Shown: piece by piece, positions 1 through 8,253 of the stretch
Position numbering within the stretch: the stretch's first letter is position 1
Layout: each line of letters opens with the position of its first letter
Assembly (NCBI RefSeq): GCF_030813915.1
Contig: NZ_JAUSUJ010000004.1
Span: 264,186-328,185 of the forward strand
Length of the DNA: 64,000 nt
DNA from: Rhodoplanes tepidamans
Lineage (GTDB): Bacteria > Pseudomonadota > Alphaproteobacteria > Rhizobiales > Xanthobacteraceae
Reading direction: 5' to 3'
The notes under the pieces: model-generated
The model's database searches: none
Told to the model about the DNA's origin: nothing
The model's input: the letters and a program-made list of their open reading frames with translations, nothing else
Made by a program: the position numbers and the translations under genes

Positions 1-318
1 CGCGGCCATGTGGCGTCGTATTCGGTCGCAGGGCTCCGCGCGCTGTTCGCCGGAGCCGGCTTCACGGTCCAGACACTGCCGGGCCGGGACTGGGCGTTCC
101 TGGCGGAGTACGGCCCGTTCGAGGTGCTGACGACGGACCAGATGTTCACCCGGCTCTGGTATCCGGTCGAGGCGAACATGGCGGCGCTTCGTGGCTGCCG
201 GCTCGGGCCGATGATGATCGCGGCAGGGCTGGAAAGCGCGCGATGCTATCTGGAAGCAGCCACGGCCGCCGAACGGACCAGGTGGGCGCTGTGCCTGCAG
301 GCTGCACAACGGGCCTGA
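1..318 (+). CDS. C-terminal part of a probable SAM-dependent methyltransferase (5' end outside window)
   Basis: The reading frame is open from the first base to the TGA at 316-318. It gives about 105 residues, and the first codons read R-G-H before a GTG at 10, so the true start probably lies upstream of the window. The opening GHVASYSVAGLRALFAGAGF resembles the end of class I SAM methyltransferases, where a 'H..y....l..ll..aGF' segment follows the catalytic fold. None of the SAM-binding motifs is in the window, so the call rests on this tail only. It converges on the heptose genes and leads toward a polysaccharide locus, where sugar methyltransferases are common. A short independent protein starting at GTG 10 is possible. 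Confidence 0.45.
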   Translation, partial: RGHVASYSVAGLRALFAGAGFTVQTLPGRDWAFLAEYGPFEVLTTDQMFTRLWYPVEANMAALRGCRLGPMMIAAGLESARCYLEAATAAERTRWALCLQAAQRA

Positions 319-415
319 CGGCATCGCGGTCTCACAAGCCCACGCTCGAAGACGAATACGCCCGTGGTGTCCCGCCGGCCACGCCGTCGCGTGAAGGCGA
401 CGAAGCGCATGCAGG

Positions 416-1729
416 TTACGAGACATCGCGCGGATCGGAGATGCTCTCCGTCGTGCTGCCCGGGGCCGCGCAACCCGCGCCGGCGCGGCCGCCGGACGTC
501 CCCAGTGCCGTCTTCACGATCGTATCCAGCCGGCCGCGTCCGCACAGCACGCCGGGCAGCCCCACGCGCGCCGCCGCCGCGGCCTCGGCCGGCTTGACGG
601 CGACCAGGAAGGAGCCGGCTCGCGCGATCGGCCATTCGGCGAAGGCCCGGTGGAGGAGCCCGGCGCCAGACACTCCGTCGTCCTGCTCGATCGTCGAACG
701 CGCGCCCGTTCCGCTCCGCTGGCACGACGCGGCATAGACGCCGTCGACATGGGCGCCGGCGCGGGCGAGGCATGCCCGGAGGGCCAGCGTGAACGGCGTC
801 GAGTCGTCGTGCATGTCATCGCCGCGGGCGATGCCCGGCCGATCGTCGACGAGGAAGACGAAGTAGCCGCGATCGTTCAGATGCCGCACCGCCTCCGCGG
901 CTCCGTCGACGAGGGCGAGATCGTCCGCCCGGGTCGCGGCGCCGCGACCGACATCGAGAACCGCGTCACGGACCAGGAAGACCGCCGGCCGGACCCGTAC
1001 GGCCGGCAGCTCCGCACGTCCGCGGGCGAGCGACTCCGGCGTTCCGATATCGATGAAGTAGTCGTCGAACACACGCCCGCGGACCTCCCCGCGGGTGACC
1101 AGCAGGGGGAACACGTCCCGCTCGATGGAGCACGGGAGCGGCGCGGCGAGGTCGACCACGGAGCGGCGAAGCACGTAGATGCCTCCGTTGATCGTCCCCG
1201 GCGCCCGGACCGTGGGGTCCTTCTCGACGAACGCGACGACCCGGCCGTCCTCGACGGTCACCCGGCCGTAACGGCCGGTGTCGTCGAGCGCCTTGAGGGC
1301 GAGCGTGGCGGTGGCACCGTCGACGCTCGCCTCGGCCTCGAGAGCGCGCAGGTTGATGTCGAACAGCGCGTCGCCGTTCATCATGAGGAACGCGTCGTCC
1401 AGAACGGCGCGCGCCACCGTGAGGGCCCCGCCCGTGCCGAGCGGCTCCGGCTCCCGCAGAACCCGCAACGTCGAACCGTGCAGCGTGCGTCCGGCATAGC
1501 GGCTCTCGACCTGCTCGCCGAGATGTCCGGCGAGAAGCACGACGTCGAAGTAGCCGTGGCGCGCCACCGATTCGAGAATGTAGTCGAGAAACACCCGGTC
1601 GCCGTCGATCGGCAGCAGCGGCTTCGGCACGTCCCGCGCGAGCTCGCCGAGCCGGGTGCCACGCCCGCCGACGAGAACGACCGCCTGGCGGATCGGCTCA
1701 CGGACTGTCGCAGGCGCGCCGGTCACCAT
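416..1729 (-). CDS. hddC: D-glycero-D-manno-heptose-1-phosphate nucleotidyltransferase fused to a degenerate GmhB-type HAD domain
   Basis: A 437-residue protein. Residues 14-240 are a sugar-phosphate nucleotidyltransferase: VLVGGRGTRLG at 18-28 followed by the KPLLP lysine at 36, GTGGA at 98-102, and the NGD metal motif at 118-120. It would transfer a nucleotide (GMP in the HddC pathway) to heptose 1-phosphate. Residues 245-415 align with heptose-bisphosphate phosphatase GmhB, but the motifs are broken. FLDRDG is FLVRDA at 251-256, so the nucleophilic Asp is Val253. TNQSGIARG has become DDRPGIARG, the Cys/His zinc loop and its CRKP lysine are missing, and the final GDxxxD acid motif is AVKPAE. 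Its ATG overlaps the stop of the upstream kinase by seven bases, which suggests translational coupling. HddC is named from the neighbouring GHMP kinase; another sugar specificity is possible. Confidence 0.75.
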   Translation of the reverse strand: MVTGAPATVREPIRQAVVLVGGRGTRLGELARDVPKPLLPIDGDRVFLDYILESVARHGYFDVVLLAGHLGEQVESRYAGRTLHGSTLRVLREPEPLGTGGALTVARAVLDDAFLMMNGDALFDINLRALEAEASVDGATATLALKALDDTGRYGRVTVEDGRVVAFVEKDPTVRAPGTINGGIYVLRRSVVDLAAPLPCSIERDVFPLLVTRGEVRGRVFDDYFIDIGTPESLARGRAELPAVRVRPAVFLVRDAVLDVGRGAATRADDLALVDGAAEAVRHLNDRGYFVFLVDDRPGIARGDDMHDDSTPFTLALRACLARAGAHVDGVYAASCQRSGTGARSTIEQDDGVSGAGLLHRAFAEWPIARAGSFLVAVKPAEAAAAARVGLPGVLCGRGRLDTIVKTALGTSGGRAGAGCAAPGSTTESISDPRDVS

Positions 1730-2760
1730 CGCCAGCTTTCGACGCCGGAGCTCGTGAAGTTGCACGGGAGGACGACCCCGCCGAGTTCCGCGAGGGCCCG
1801 GACCACCTCGTGCCGTCGCGGAGGATCCGAGAGAAGCATCACGAAGCCGCCGCCGCCCGCACCCGAGACCTTTCCGGCATAGGCGCCGGCTGCGAGTGCG
1901 GCCTCGATCAGCGTCGCGATCCGGTCCGTGCTGATGCCGGGCGCCGTCTTCTGCTTGGCGAGCCATCCGCGATGCAGCGCTTCGCCCACCTTTCGGATCT
2001 CGCCCTTGAGGATGGCCTCCTTCATGTCGATCGCCTCCTGCCGCAGCAACAGCAGGCTCTCGATCGACGCCTTGTGGTCCGTCCTCATGTTGCGGATCTG
2101 GCGATCGATGATCTCCGCCGACGATCGTGACTTGCCCGTGTAGCAGAGGACGATCGAGCTCTCGAGCTCCCAGAGCGTCGTCGGCTTGATCCGCAGGGGA
2201 TTGATGACGACGCGATCGCCGGCCGAGAACTCCATGAAGTTGAATCCGCCGAAGGCGGCGGCGTACTGATCCTGACGGCCGCCGGACAGCCCGATCTCCT
2301 CGCGCTCGATCTCGAAGGCGAGCCGGGCGATGTCGTACTCGCCGAGCGGCAGATTGAGGTAGTTCCGGAAGGCCTCGACCAGTGCCACGACGAGCGTCGA
2401 CGACGATCCGAGCCCGGAACCGGCCGGCACGTCCACGGTCGTGCGCACCTCGACCGGCAGCGCCTGCCCGCCGTTGAACTGGCGGACCATGCGATTGTAG
2501 ACGCCCTTGTGCAGAAGGGACGTCCCCTGAAGGGGAACCTCGGCGACCGCGGGCCCCGTGAAGCATTCGTCGATGTCCGCGGCATCGAAACGCAGGCAAT
2601 CGTCGGACGACGAGGTGAGATAGGCGTAGGCGTAGAGCTTGACCGTCGCGTTCATCACCAGACCGCCGTGCTCGTCACAGAACGGCGAGACGTCGGTGCC
2701 GCCGCCGGCAAACCCCAGCCGGAGCGGCGCACGCGCACGGATCACGGGGCCGGAACTCAA
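1723..2760 (-). CDS. hddA: D-glycero-alpha-D-manno-heptose-7-phosphate kinase (GHMP family)
   Basis: A cytoplasmic kinase of 345 residues that phosphorylates C1 of D-glycero-D-manno-heptose 7-phosphate on the route to an activated heptose. The N terminus has the family signature RAPLRLGFAGGGTD (10-23). The GHMP ATP loop PAGSGLGSSST is at 112-122, and a C-terminal SGAGGGGFVMLL segment closes the site. Length matches the family (about 330-350). The start chosen is TTG at 2760 because a perfect GGAGGA lies seven bases upstream; a GTG at 2745 is the alternative. It overlaps the nucleotidyltransferase gene downstream. No isomerase gmhA or intact gmhB is in the window. Confidence 0.85.
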   Translation of the reverse strand: MSSGPVIRARAPLRLGFAGGGTDVSPFCDEHGGLVMNATVKLYAYAYLTSSSDDCLRFDAADIDECFTGPAVAEVPLQGTSLLHKGVYNRMVRQFNGGQALPVEVRTTVDVPAGSGLGSSSTLVVALVEAFRNYLNLPLGEYDIARLAFEIEREEIGLSGGRQDQYAAAFGGFNFMEFSAGDRVVINPLRIKPTTLWELESSIVLCYTGKSRSSAEIIDRQIRNMRTDHKASIESLLLLRQEAIDMKEAILKGEIRKVGEALHRGWLAKQKTAPGISTDRIATLIEAALAAGAYAGKVSGAGGGGFVMLLSDPPRRHEVVRALAELGGVVLPCNFTSSGVESWRW

Positions 2761-2767
2761 GGTCTCT

Positions 2768-2773
2768 TCCTCC
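2768..2773 (-). promoter_or_regulatory. Strong ribosome binding site deciding a TTG start
   Basis: On the minus strand this reads GGAGGA, seven bases before the TTG at 2760. It supports a TTG start for the heptose kinase over the internal GTG at 2745. Confidence 0.6.
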
Positions 2774-2861
2774 CGTCGGCGCCTCGAGCACCGGTACCGA
2801 CTCTCCCGCCCATCCTGAACCTCCGATCGGGTCCTGCCGTCGCGCGCCTCGCCCCGTTCCG

Positions 2862-5800
2862 TCACACCGACAGTTCGGGCATGAACGAGGCGAAGGACGC
2901 GGCGACCGCCTCCGCCGTATAGTGTCGGCGGACGAAGTCGAGTCCGCGGCGAGCCCGACGTACGGCCTCGTCGCGATCCGCGAGCGCATGCCGGACCGCC
3001 GAGGCGAAGCTCCCGGCGTCCTCGCCGAGGAACAGCATCGCCTCGGGATCGTCGATTCCCTGTGCACCGATAGATGTCGTCGCGATCGGTCGTCCCTTCG
3101 CCATCGCCTCGACGACCTTTCCCTTCACACCGCCGCCGAACCTCAGCGGAGCCACGACGAGATCGGCCTCGGCATACAGTCGGGTCAGCGCGTCGTCGCT
3201 GACCCGACCATGCACCACGATGTCGGGCCCGGCGAGCGCGGCCACGGCCGCCGGAACGTTGGAGCCGACGATGTGAAACCGCACGCCGGTCGCGATCCTC
3301 CGCAACTCTGGCATCACCGCTTCGGCGAACCAGAGGACCGCATCGACATTCGGGCCGTGTCGGTAGCCCCCCACGAAAAGCAGCTCCGCCGTGCCGCGCT
3401 CCATGTGCCGGTCGAGGGCCGCGGCTCCTGCGGCCAGGTCTGCCTCGTCGAACACGTAGGCCGGCACCGGCTCGACCCTGACACCGGAAGGCAGCGCAGC
3501 CCGGAGGACGTCGACCTCCTCCTGCGACGGATAGAGCGAGACGTCGGCCCGACGGACGATGCCGTACTCGCAATCCCTCATGGCTTCGATGTCGGCCATC
3601 AGGCTCTCGCTCGGCTCGAGCCGATACTCGCCGGCCATCCGACGGTGATGGAGATCATGCCCGTAGTACAGGACCTTCACGCCGGGATGCTGCTTGACCT
3701 CGCCGATGTACTTCTCCGCGACGTGCGGACGGCTGAGCAGGACGTAGCGGGTGTGGCCTGCCCTTTCGGCAAACCACTCGGGAAAACGGTTCCGATAGCT
3801 CGCCGAGTAGATCACCTCGACGCCGAGATCCTGAAGAGCGGGCGTGTACTCCGGATCCTCGTGAAGATTGTCGGGCCAGAACGCCACATGAAACCCGCGC
3901 TCGACCAGCATCTTCATGAAACCATGCATCGTGCGGGACCCGGCGTCCCGGTCCCACTGCGGGACATAATGGTCGACGACGAGAATGCGGACGCGGTTCC
4001 GGGAGCGGTCGCGTGCGAGAACGACGTCCGTTCCGCTGTCGAAGTGCTCCTCCTCCAGGACGGCACGCCACCGCTCGTGGAGCTTGCGCTGGTTGACGGT
4101 CTGAAACGCCTTGATCCCGGTCCCGATCTCGCGACCGTGGCTCAGCCCTTCGAGATGGAACACCTCCGAGCGCGGCTGGTAGACCACCGAGAGCCCCTCG
4201 GCGCGGACCCGGAAGGCGAGGTCGGCGTCCTCGCAATAGGCCGGAGCGAAGGCCTCGTCGAATCCGGACAGGCGGTCCCAGACGGAGCGGCGAAGCGCCA
4301 TCGCGGCGCCCGACACGTAGTCGACCTCCTTCCGGTAGTTGAATTCCGGGAGCCCGGGTTCCTGTCCGCGCCCGTAGTTCCAGGCCGAGCCGTCCCGCCA
4401 GAAGATTCCCCCCGCCTCCTGCAGCGTGGCGTCGGCGTTGAGCAGCTTCGATCCGACGAGGCCGACATCGGCGTGTTCGTCGAGGAGGTCGATCAGCGCA
4501 TCGAGCCATCCGGGCAGGACCAGCGTGTCGTTGTTGAGGAAGACCAGACAGGCTCCGCGCGTCTCCGCCGCGGCGCGATTGCAGTTCCGGAGAAATCCGA
4601 GATTCGTCGCCTGACGCACGTGACGGACGCAGCCGCCGATCGTTCCGAACAGCTCGGCGCGGGCGTCGGGGGAGCAGTCGTCGGCGATCACCAGCTCGAA
4701 CGGCCTGCGGCTGCCGACCTCGAGAACCGAAACGGCGCAGGCGAGCGTCACGAGAACGTTGTCGAACATCGGAACGACGACGGACACCTCGGGCTCCGCC
4801 GCCGACGCACGTTGCGCCGCGCTGCGGGCGCGCGCCAGCAGGCGCCGCTCGAGGTCGGCCTCACGGTCGCCGGCCTCGCCCGCGGCCGCATCGAAGAGGT
4901 CGCCATACGCGGCCGCCGAGTCGCCGCCGTGGCGGGCGACGATGTACCGCAAGGCCCGTGCCTTCGCTGCTCCGGCAAGGCCCGTGGAGGCGGTCCCGGG
5001 GCGCCGCTCGACGCTCCCGGTCCGATCCGGCGGCTCGGACAGCGGCGGCCGGGCGCCGTCGCCGGAGGGGAGGGACGACGGAGGGCGCCAGACATCCGGC
5101 CGGGGCGAGCGCCCCTCGGCACGCCCGTGCAGGAGGTAGTGCACCAGCGGGTTCGAGCCCGCCATCCGGACGTCCAGATAGCGATCCAGATAGCCGCTGG
5201 TGCTGAACTGCGGATGCGGGTCACGGCCCTCCCGCCAGCCGTGGACGAGATAATGCCGGACCGGATCGGCGCCTTTCGTCCGCACGTCGGGATTCCGGGC
5301 CAGGTACCACTCGCTGTCGAAGAGGCCGGACGGGACGACGATCGTCCGCGCCACTCTCCAGGTCACGACGCGATCCACGAGGCGTTTCGGCAGCACGGCT
5401 TCGGCGAGACGCCGGAGCGTCGCCCTGGACCCGCCCGCGCCGGACATCAGCCTGCGCTCTGCTGCGGTCCGACCCGCGGCGCGGGCCGGCGGGAACGCGG
5501 GCCGCGAGCCGACCCGGCCCGCCATGCGCCGCACGAACCGCAACGGTGCGGTGATGCGCCAGGACGTGGAGGACCGCAGGGCGATCACGGTGGCCTCGAG
5601 CGTCGCGATGGTCTCCGCCCGGCGCGCCAGCTCCGATTCGCTGACCTGCGCGTCCACGTTCCGCTGCCGGCGAAGACCTTCGACGTCCTCGCGAAGGCCG
5701 GCGATCTCGGCGTCACGTTCCCGGCGCTCGAGGGCGAAGGCACTCTCCCGCTCCGCGAGGGCGCGCTCCAGCTCGGCCCCCCGCTGCCGCGCCTGCTGCA

Positions 5801-7244
5801 GGTCGTCCTCGCGCAGGGAAAGCCGGATCTCGTGCTCGCTGACGGCCGCGTCGCGCTGGGTGACGGCGGTATCGCGCTGAGCGACCGCGGTGTCTCGCTG
5901 CGCAAGCGCGGTGTCGCGCTGCGCCAGCGCGGCTTCGCGCTGGGCGAGCGCCGCTTCCCGGTGGGCAAGAGCAGCTTCCAGGCGAGCGATCGTGCTGTCG
6001 CGTTCCGAGAGGACGGCCCTCTGCTCCGACAGGCTCAGGTTACATTGCGCGACGAGATCACTCGCGGCCGCGAGCATCTTCTCGCGCTCCGCGATCACGA
6101 GGTCCCGTCGCTCGACGTCTCCCCGCAGCGCCAGGATCTCGCGCTCGCGCTCGCGAACGAACTCGCGTTCCGACACCAGCTCCTGCTCGCTGCTCCGGAT
6201 CGCCGCCTCGAGCTCGGCGCACTGTGCGCGGACGGTGCCGGCCTCGGCACTCAGGGCCTCGGCGTGCGCCACAGCTCGCCGGACGTCCTCTCTGGCCCGC
6301 TCGACGACGGGCCGGAACAGTGGATCGGCCTCTCCGAGCGCGGTCCTGACGCGATCCAGCGCGGCCGTGTCCAAGGGACGATGCCGATCGCGGCAGGCCG
6401 CGTCGAGAATCGCGAAGGTCTCGCGGATCCATCCGGCCACCGTCTGGTCGTCCAAGACGGCGGAATCCGGAACGTCGTGATGGCGCAGCGACGGTCGGAG
6501 GAACGCCGCCACGTCGGACGCGACCTCCTCGACGTCCCGGGGCCACGACAGATCGAGCGCGGCCCCCAGGCTGGACACCGACGCCCGCCAGTCCCCCAAG
6601 ACCTCGTCGTAACGGACGAAGACCCTCGCTACCCCGCGCGACCCGAACTCCGCATCCAGCGCGTGCCGCAACCAGAGAAGCTGCGCGAACCCGGGCTCCA
6701 TCTCGTTGCGGGCCTGCAGGGACGCGGCGACGTCGAACGGATTGCGGACCGGGATCACGACCCGCGGCTCGATCGCTGCCGTCTCCAGCACCGGCAGCCA
6801 CAACGGCAGCAGCCGACACAGCCGGGGATCCTTCAGGACGAAAAGCGGGCTGGCGCCGAACTCCTCCGCCAGCACCTCGAGGCACCGGCTCCGGAACGCC
6901 CTGGCGTCCGTCGTCTCGAACCAGCCGGGATCGATGGCGCGCCAGTCGTCCCAGGTCGCTCCGTGTGCCGCCAGGATGGCGTCGTTCAGGACCGAGACGG
7001 CGATCGATTCCCAGTGCCCGGCCTCGTTGCCGATCCCGGCCGGCATCAGGGTCTTCGGCAGATCGCACCCGAGCAGGTTGAGCAGGCGGGCCACGGCGGA
7101 GGTCCCGCTGCGGTGCATGCCGGCCACCAGGACCGCGATCCTCCGGCGCTCCGGCGCCGCCGACTCGCGCGCGGCCGGCAGGCCTTCGGGCGACACCCGG
7201 CCGGGTCCGAGCTCTTCCGAGACAAGGCCTGACAATTCAACCAT
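2862..7244 (-). CDS. Giant multidomain polysaccharide assembly protein: sulfotransferase-like + coiled coil + GT2 + GT4
   Basis: A 1460-residue protein. Residues 36-300 are a sulfotransferase-family P-loop domain with GMHRSGTS at 42-49 as the PAPS-type loop. Residues about 320-560 are a long coiled coil rich in E, R, A and Q, including seven exact heptads of the AALAQRE/D type at about 424-472. Residues about 640-710 carry two copies of the FDSEWYLARNPDV...HYLVHGWREGRDP repeat found in large bacterial glycosyltransferases. Residues about 818-1080 are a GT2 domain starting with SVVVPMFDN, with an FLNNDT acidic motif. The last 370 residues are a GT4 domain ending in GGGVKGKVVEAMAKGRPI. No membrane segments are seen, so it is probably cytosolic or membrane-peripheral. 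It lies upstream of hddA on the same strand and is divergent from the Wzm/Wzt exporter. The donor sugars and the sulfotransferase activity are not established from sequence. Confidence 0.85.
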   Translation of the reverse strand: MVELSGLVSEELGPGRVSPEGLPAARESAAPERRRIAVLVAGMHRSGTSAVARLLNLLGCDLPKTLMPAGIGNEAGHWESIAVSVLNDAILAAHGATWDDWRAIDPGWFETTDARAFRSRCLEVLAEEFGASPLFVLKDPRLCRLLPLWLPVLETAAIEPRVVIPVRNPFDVAASLQARNEMEPGFAQLLWLRHALDAEFGSRGVARVFVRYDEVLGDWRASVSSLGAALDLSWPRDVEEVASDVAAFLRPSLRHHDVPDSAVLDDQTVAGWIRETFAILDAACRDRHRPLDTAALDRVRTALGEADPLFRPVVERAREDVRRAVAHAEALSAEAGTVRAQCAELEAAIRSSEQELVSEREFVREREREILALRGDVERRDLVIAEREKMLAAASDLVAQCNLSLSEQRAVLSERDSTIARLEAALAHREAALAQREAALAQRDTALAQRDTAVAQRDTAVTQRDAAVSEHEIRLSLREDDLQQARQRGAELERALAERESAFALERRERDAEIAGLREDVEGLRRQRNVDAQVSESELARRAETIATLEATVIALRSSTSWRITAPLRFVRRMAGRVGSRPAFPPARAAGRTAAERRLMSGAGGSRATLRRLAEAVLPKRLVDRVVTWRVARTIVVPSGLFDSEWYLARNPDVRTKGADPVRHYLVHGWREGRDPHPQFSTSGYLDRYLDVRMAGSNPLVHYLLHGRAEGRSPRPDVWRPPSSLPSGDGARPPLSEPPDRTGSVERRPGTASTGLAGAAKARALRYIVARHGGDSAAAYGDLFDAAAGEAGDREADLERRLLARARSAAQRASAAEPEVSVVVPMFDNVLVTLACAVSVLEVGSRRPFELVIADDCSPDARAELFGTIGGCVRHVRQATNLGFLRNCNRAAAETRGACLVFLNNDTLVLPGWLDALIDLLDEHADVGLVGSKLLNADATLQEAGGIFWRDGSAWNYGRGQEPGLPEFNYRKEVDYVSGAAMALRRSVWDRLSGFDEAFAPAYCEDADLAFRVRAEGLSVVYQPRSEVFHLEGLSHGREIGTGIKAFQTVNQRKLHERWRAVLEEEHFDSGTDVVLARDRSRNRVRILVVDHYVPQWDRDAGSRTMHGFMKMLVERGFHVAFWPDNLHEDPEYTPALQDLGVEVIYSASYRNRFPEWFAERAGHTRYVLLSRPHVAEKYIGEVKQHPGVKVLYYGHDLHHRRMAGEYRLEPSESLMADIEAMRDCEYGIVRRADVSLYPSQEEVDVLRAALPSGVRVEPVPAYVFDEADLAAGAAALDRHMERGTAELLFVGGYRHGPNVDAVLWFAEAVMPELRRIATGVRFHIVGSNVPAAVAALAGPDIVVHGRVSDDALTRLYAEADLVVAPLRFGGGVKGKVVEAMAKGRPIATTSIGAQGIDDPEAMLFLGEDAGSFASAVRHALADRDEAVRRARRGLDFVRRHYTAEAVAASFASFMPELSV
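5829..5975 (-). repeat. Seven tandem 21-bp units encoding coiled-coil heptads
   Basis: Seven consecutive 21-base units lie inside the giant glycosyltransferase gene, each encoding one heptad (AALAHRE, AALAQRE, AALAQRD, TALAQRD and similar). Units differ by a few bases. Copy number could change by slippage without breaking the frame, lengthening or shortening the coiled coil by about 1 nm per unit. Confidence 0.85.
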
Positions 7245-7422
7245 AATTCAGCCCCGCGGGCACGGCTGTCCGACGCATTCGGAGGCCGGAGCCGCGCGCC
7301 CCGTCTTTACGCAACCCGTCCCCTCCCCGCAACCTTTCCGGCCTGCGTCGCTCGCTTGGTTCGGTCCGGGCCGCGTGGTAAGCAGGCCGCGCATGCATGG
7401 ACATCTTCGAGGAGGCTTCGGG

Positions 7423-8253
7423 GTGGCAAGTCAGCCTGCCCGGTTACACCTGCTGGCGTCACAGGTGCTGGCGCGGGTCCGGCTCGCCGTTCAGCTCGCG
7501 CAGCGCGAGGTGGCGGCGCGATACCGCGACTCGGCTCTCGGCCTCGTCTGGTCTCTCCTGACGCCGCTGTTCATGCTCGCCGTCTTCACCTTCGTGTTCG
7601 GCACCGTGTTCAAGTCGCGCTGGCCCACGGCCGACGACGGCGGCGATCACTCGACGGCCGAGTTCGCCGTCATCCTGTTCACCGGAATGACCGTGTTCCA
7701 GCTCTTCGCCGACGTGATCACGCGCGCGCCGCGGCTCGTGTTGGAGAACGTCAACTACGTGAAGAAGATCGTCTTCCCGCTGGCGATCCTGCCCATGGTG
7801 GCGGTCGGCTCGACGCTGTTCGACACGGCGATCAGGCTGGCCGTTCTGATCGTCTTCATCGTCGCGATCCAAGGCGGCCTGCCCGCCACCGCGCTTCTCC
7901 TGCCGCTCGTGCTCGTGCCTTATCTCGTCCTGATCCTCGGGCTGTCCTGGTTCCTGTCGGCCCTCGGAGTCTATATCCGCGACATCGCCCAGATCATCGC
8001 GCCGCTGTTGACGGCGATGATGTTCCTGTCGCCGATCTTCTTTCCGGCCAGCGCCCTGCCGGCATGGACCCGCCCGATCCAGGTGCTCAACCCGATCGTC
8101 CTCCCGGTCGAGGAGGCCCGCAACGTGCTGATCTGGGGGCACCCGCCCGACTGGACCGCCTTGGCGCTCTATTCGGTGACCGCCGGCATCGTCGCGGCGC
8201 TCGGCCTGCTGTGGTTCCAGAAGACCCGCAAGGGATTCGCCGATGTCCTCTGA
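7423..8253 (+). CDS. wzm: Polysaccharide ABC transporter permease (Wzm-like, ABC-2 type)
   Basis: A 276-residue inner-membrane protein with about six transmembrane segments and the ABC-2 membrane fold. It starts with an amphipathic stretch (QREVAARYRDSALGLVWSLL) typical of Wzm/KpsM/TagG permeases, which export finished lipid-linked glycans across the inner membrane. The GTG start at 7423 is chosen because GAGGAGG lies seven bases upstream (7409-7415); an ATG at 7393 is also in frame. The stop overlaps the start of the ATPase gene by 11 bases. A 178-base divergent region separates it from the giant glycosyltransferase. Confidence 0.88.
   Translation: MASQPARLHLLASQVLARVRLAVQLAQREVAARYRDSALGLVWSLLTPLFMLAVFTFVFGTVFKSRWPTADDGGDHSTAEFAVILFTGMTVFQLFADVITRAPRLVLENVNYVKKIVFPLAILPMVAVGSTLFDTAIRLAVLIVFIVAIQGGLPATALLLPLVLVPYLVLILGLSWFLSALGVYIRDIAQIIAPLLTAMMFLSPIFFPASALPAWTRPIQVLNPIVLPVEEARNVLIWGHPPDWTALALYSVTAGIVAALGLLWFQKTRKGFADVL

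Noticed and set aside
5829..5975. CRISPR-like array
   Set aside because: Units are contiguous without spacers and encode coiled-coil heptads in frame.
2922..7232. Open frame of over 1400 codons antisense to the giant glycosyltransferase gene
   Set aside because: Composition is Arg/Gly/Asp/Val-rich with no family motif. It mirrors the codon bias of the real gene, which has clear domains throughout.
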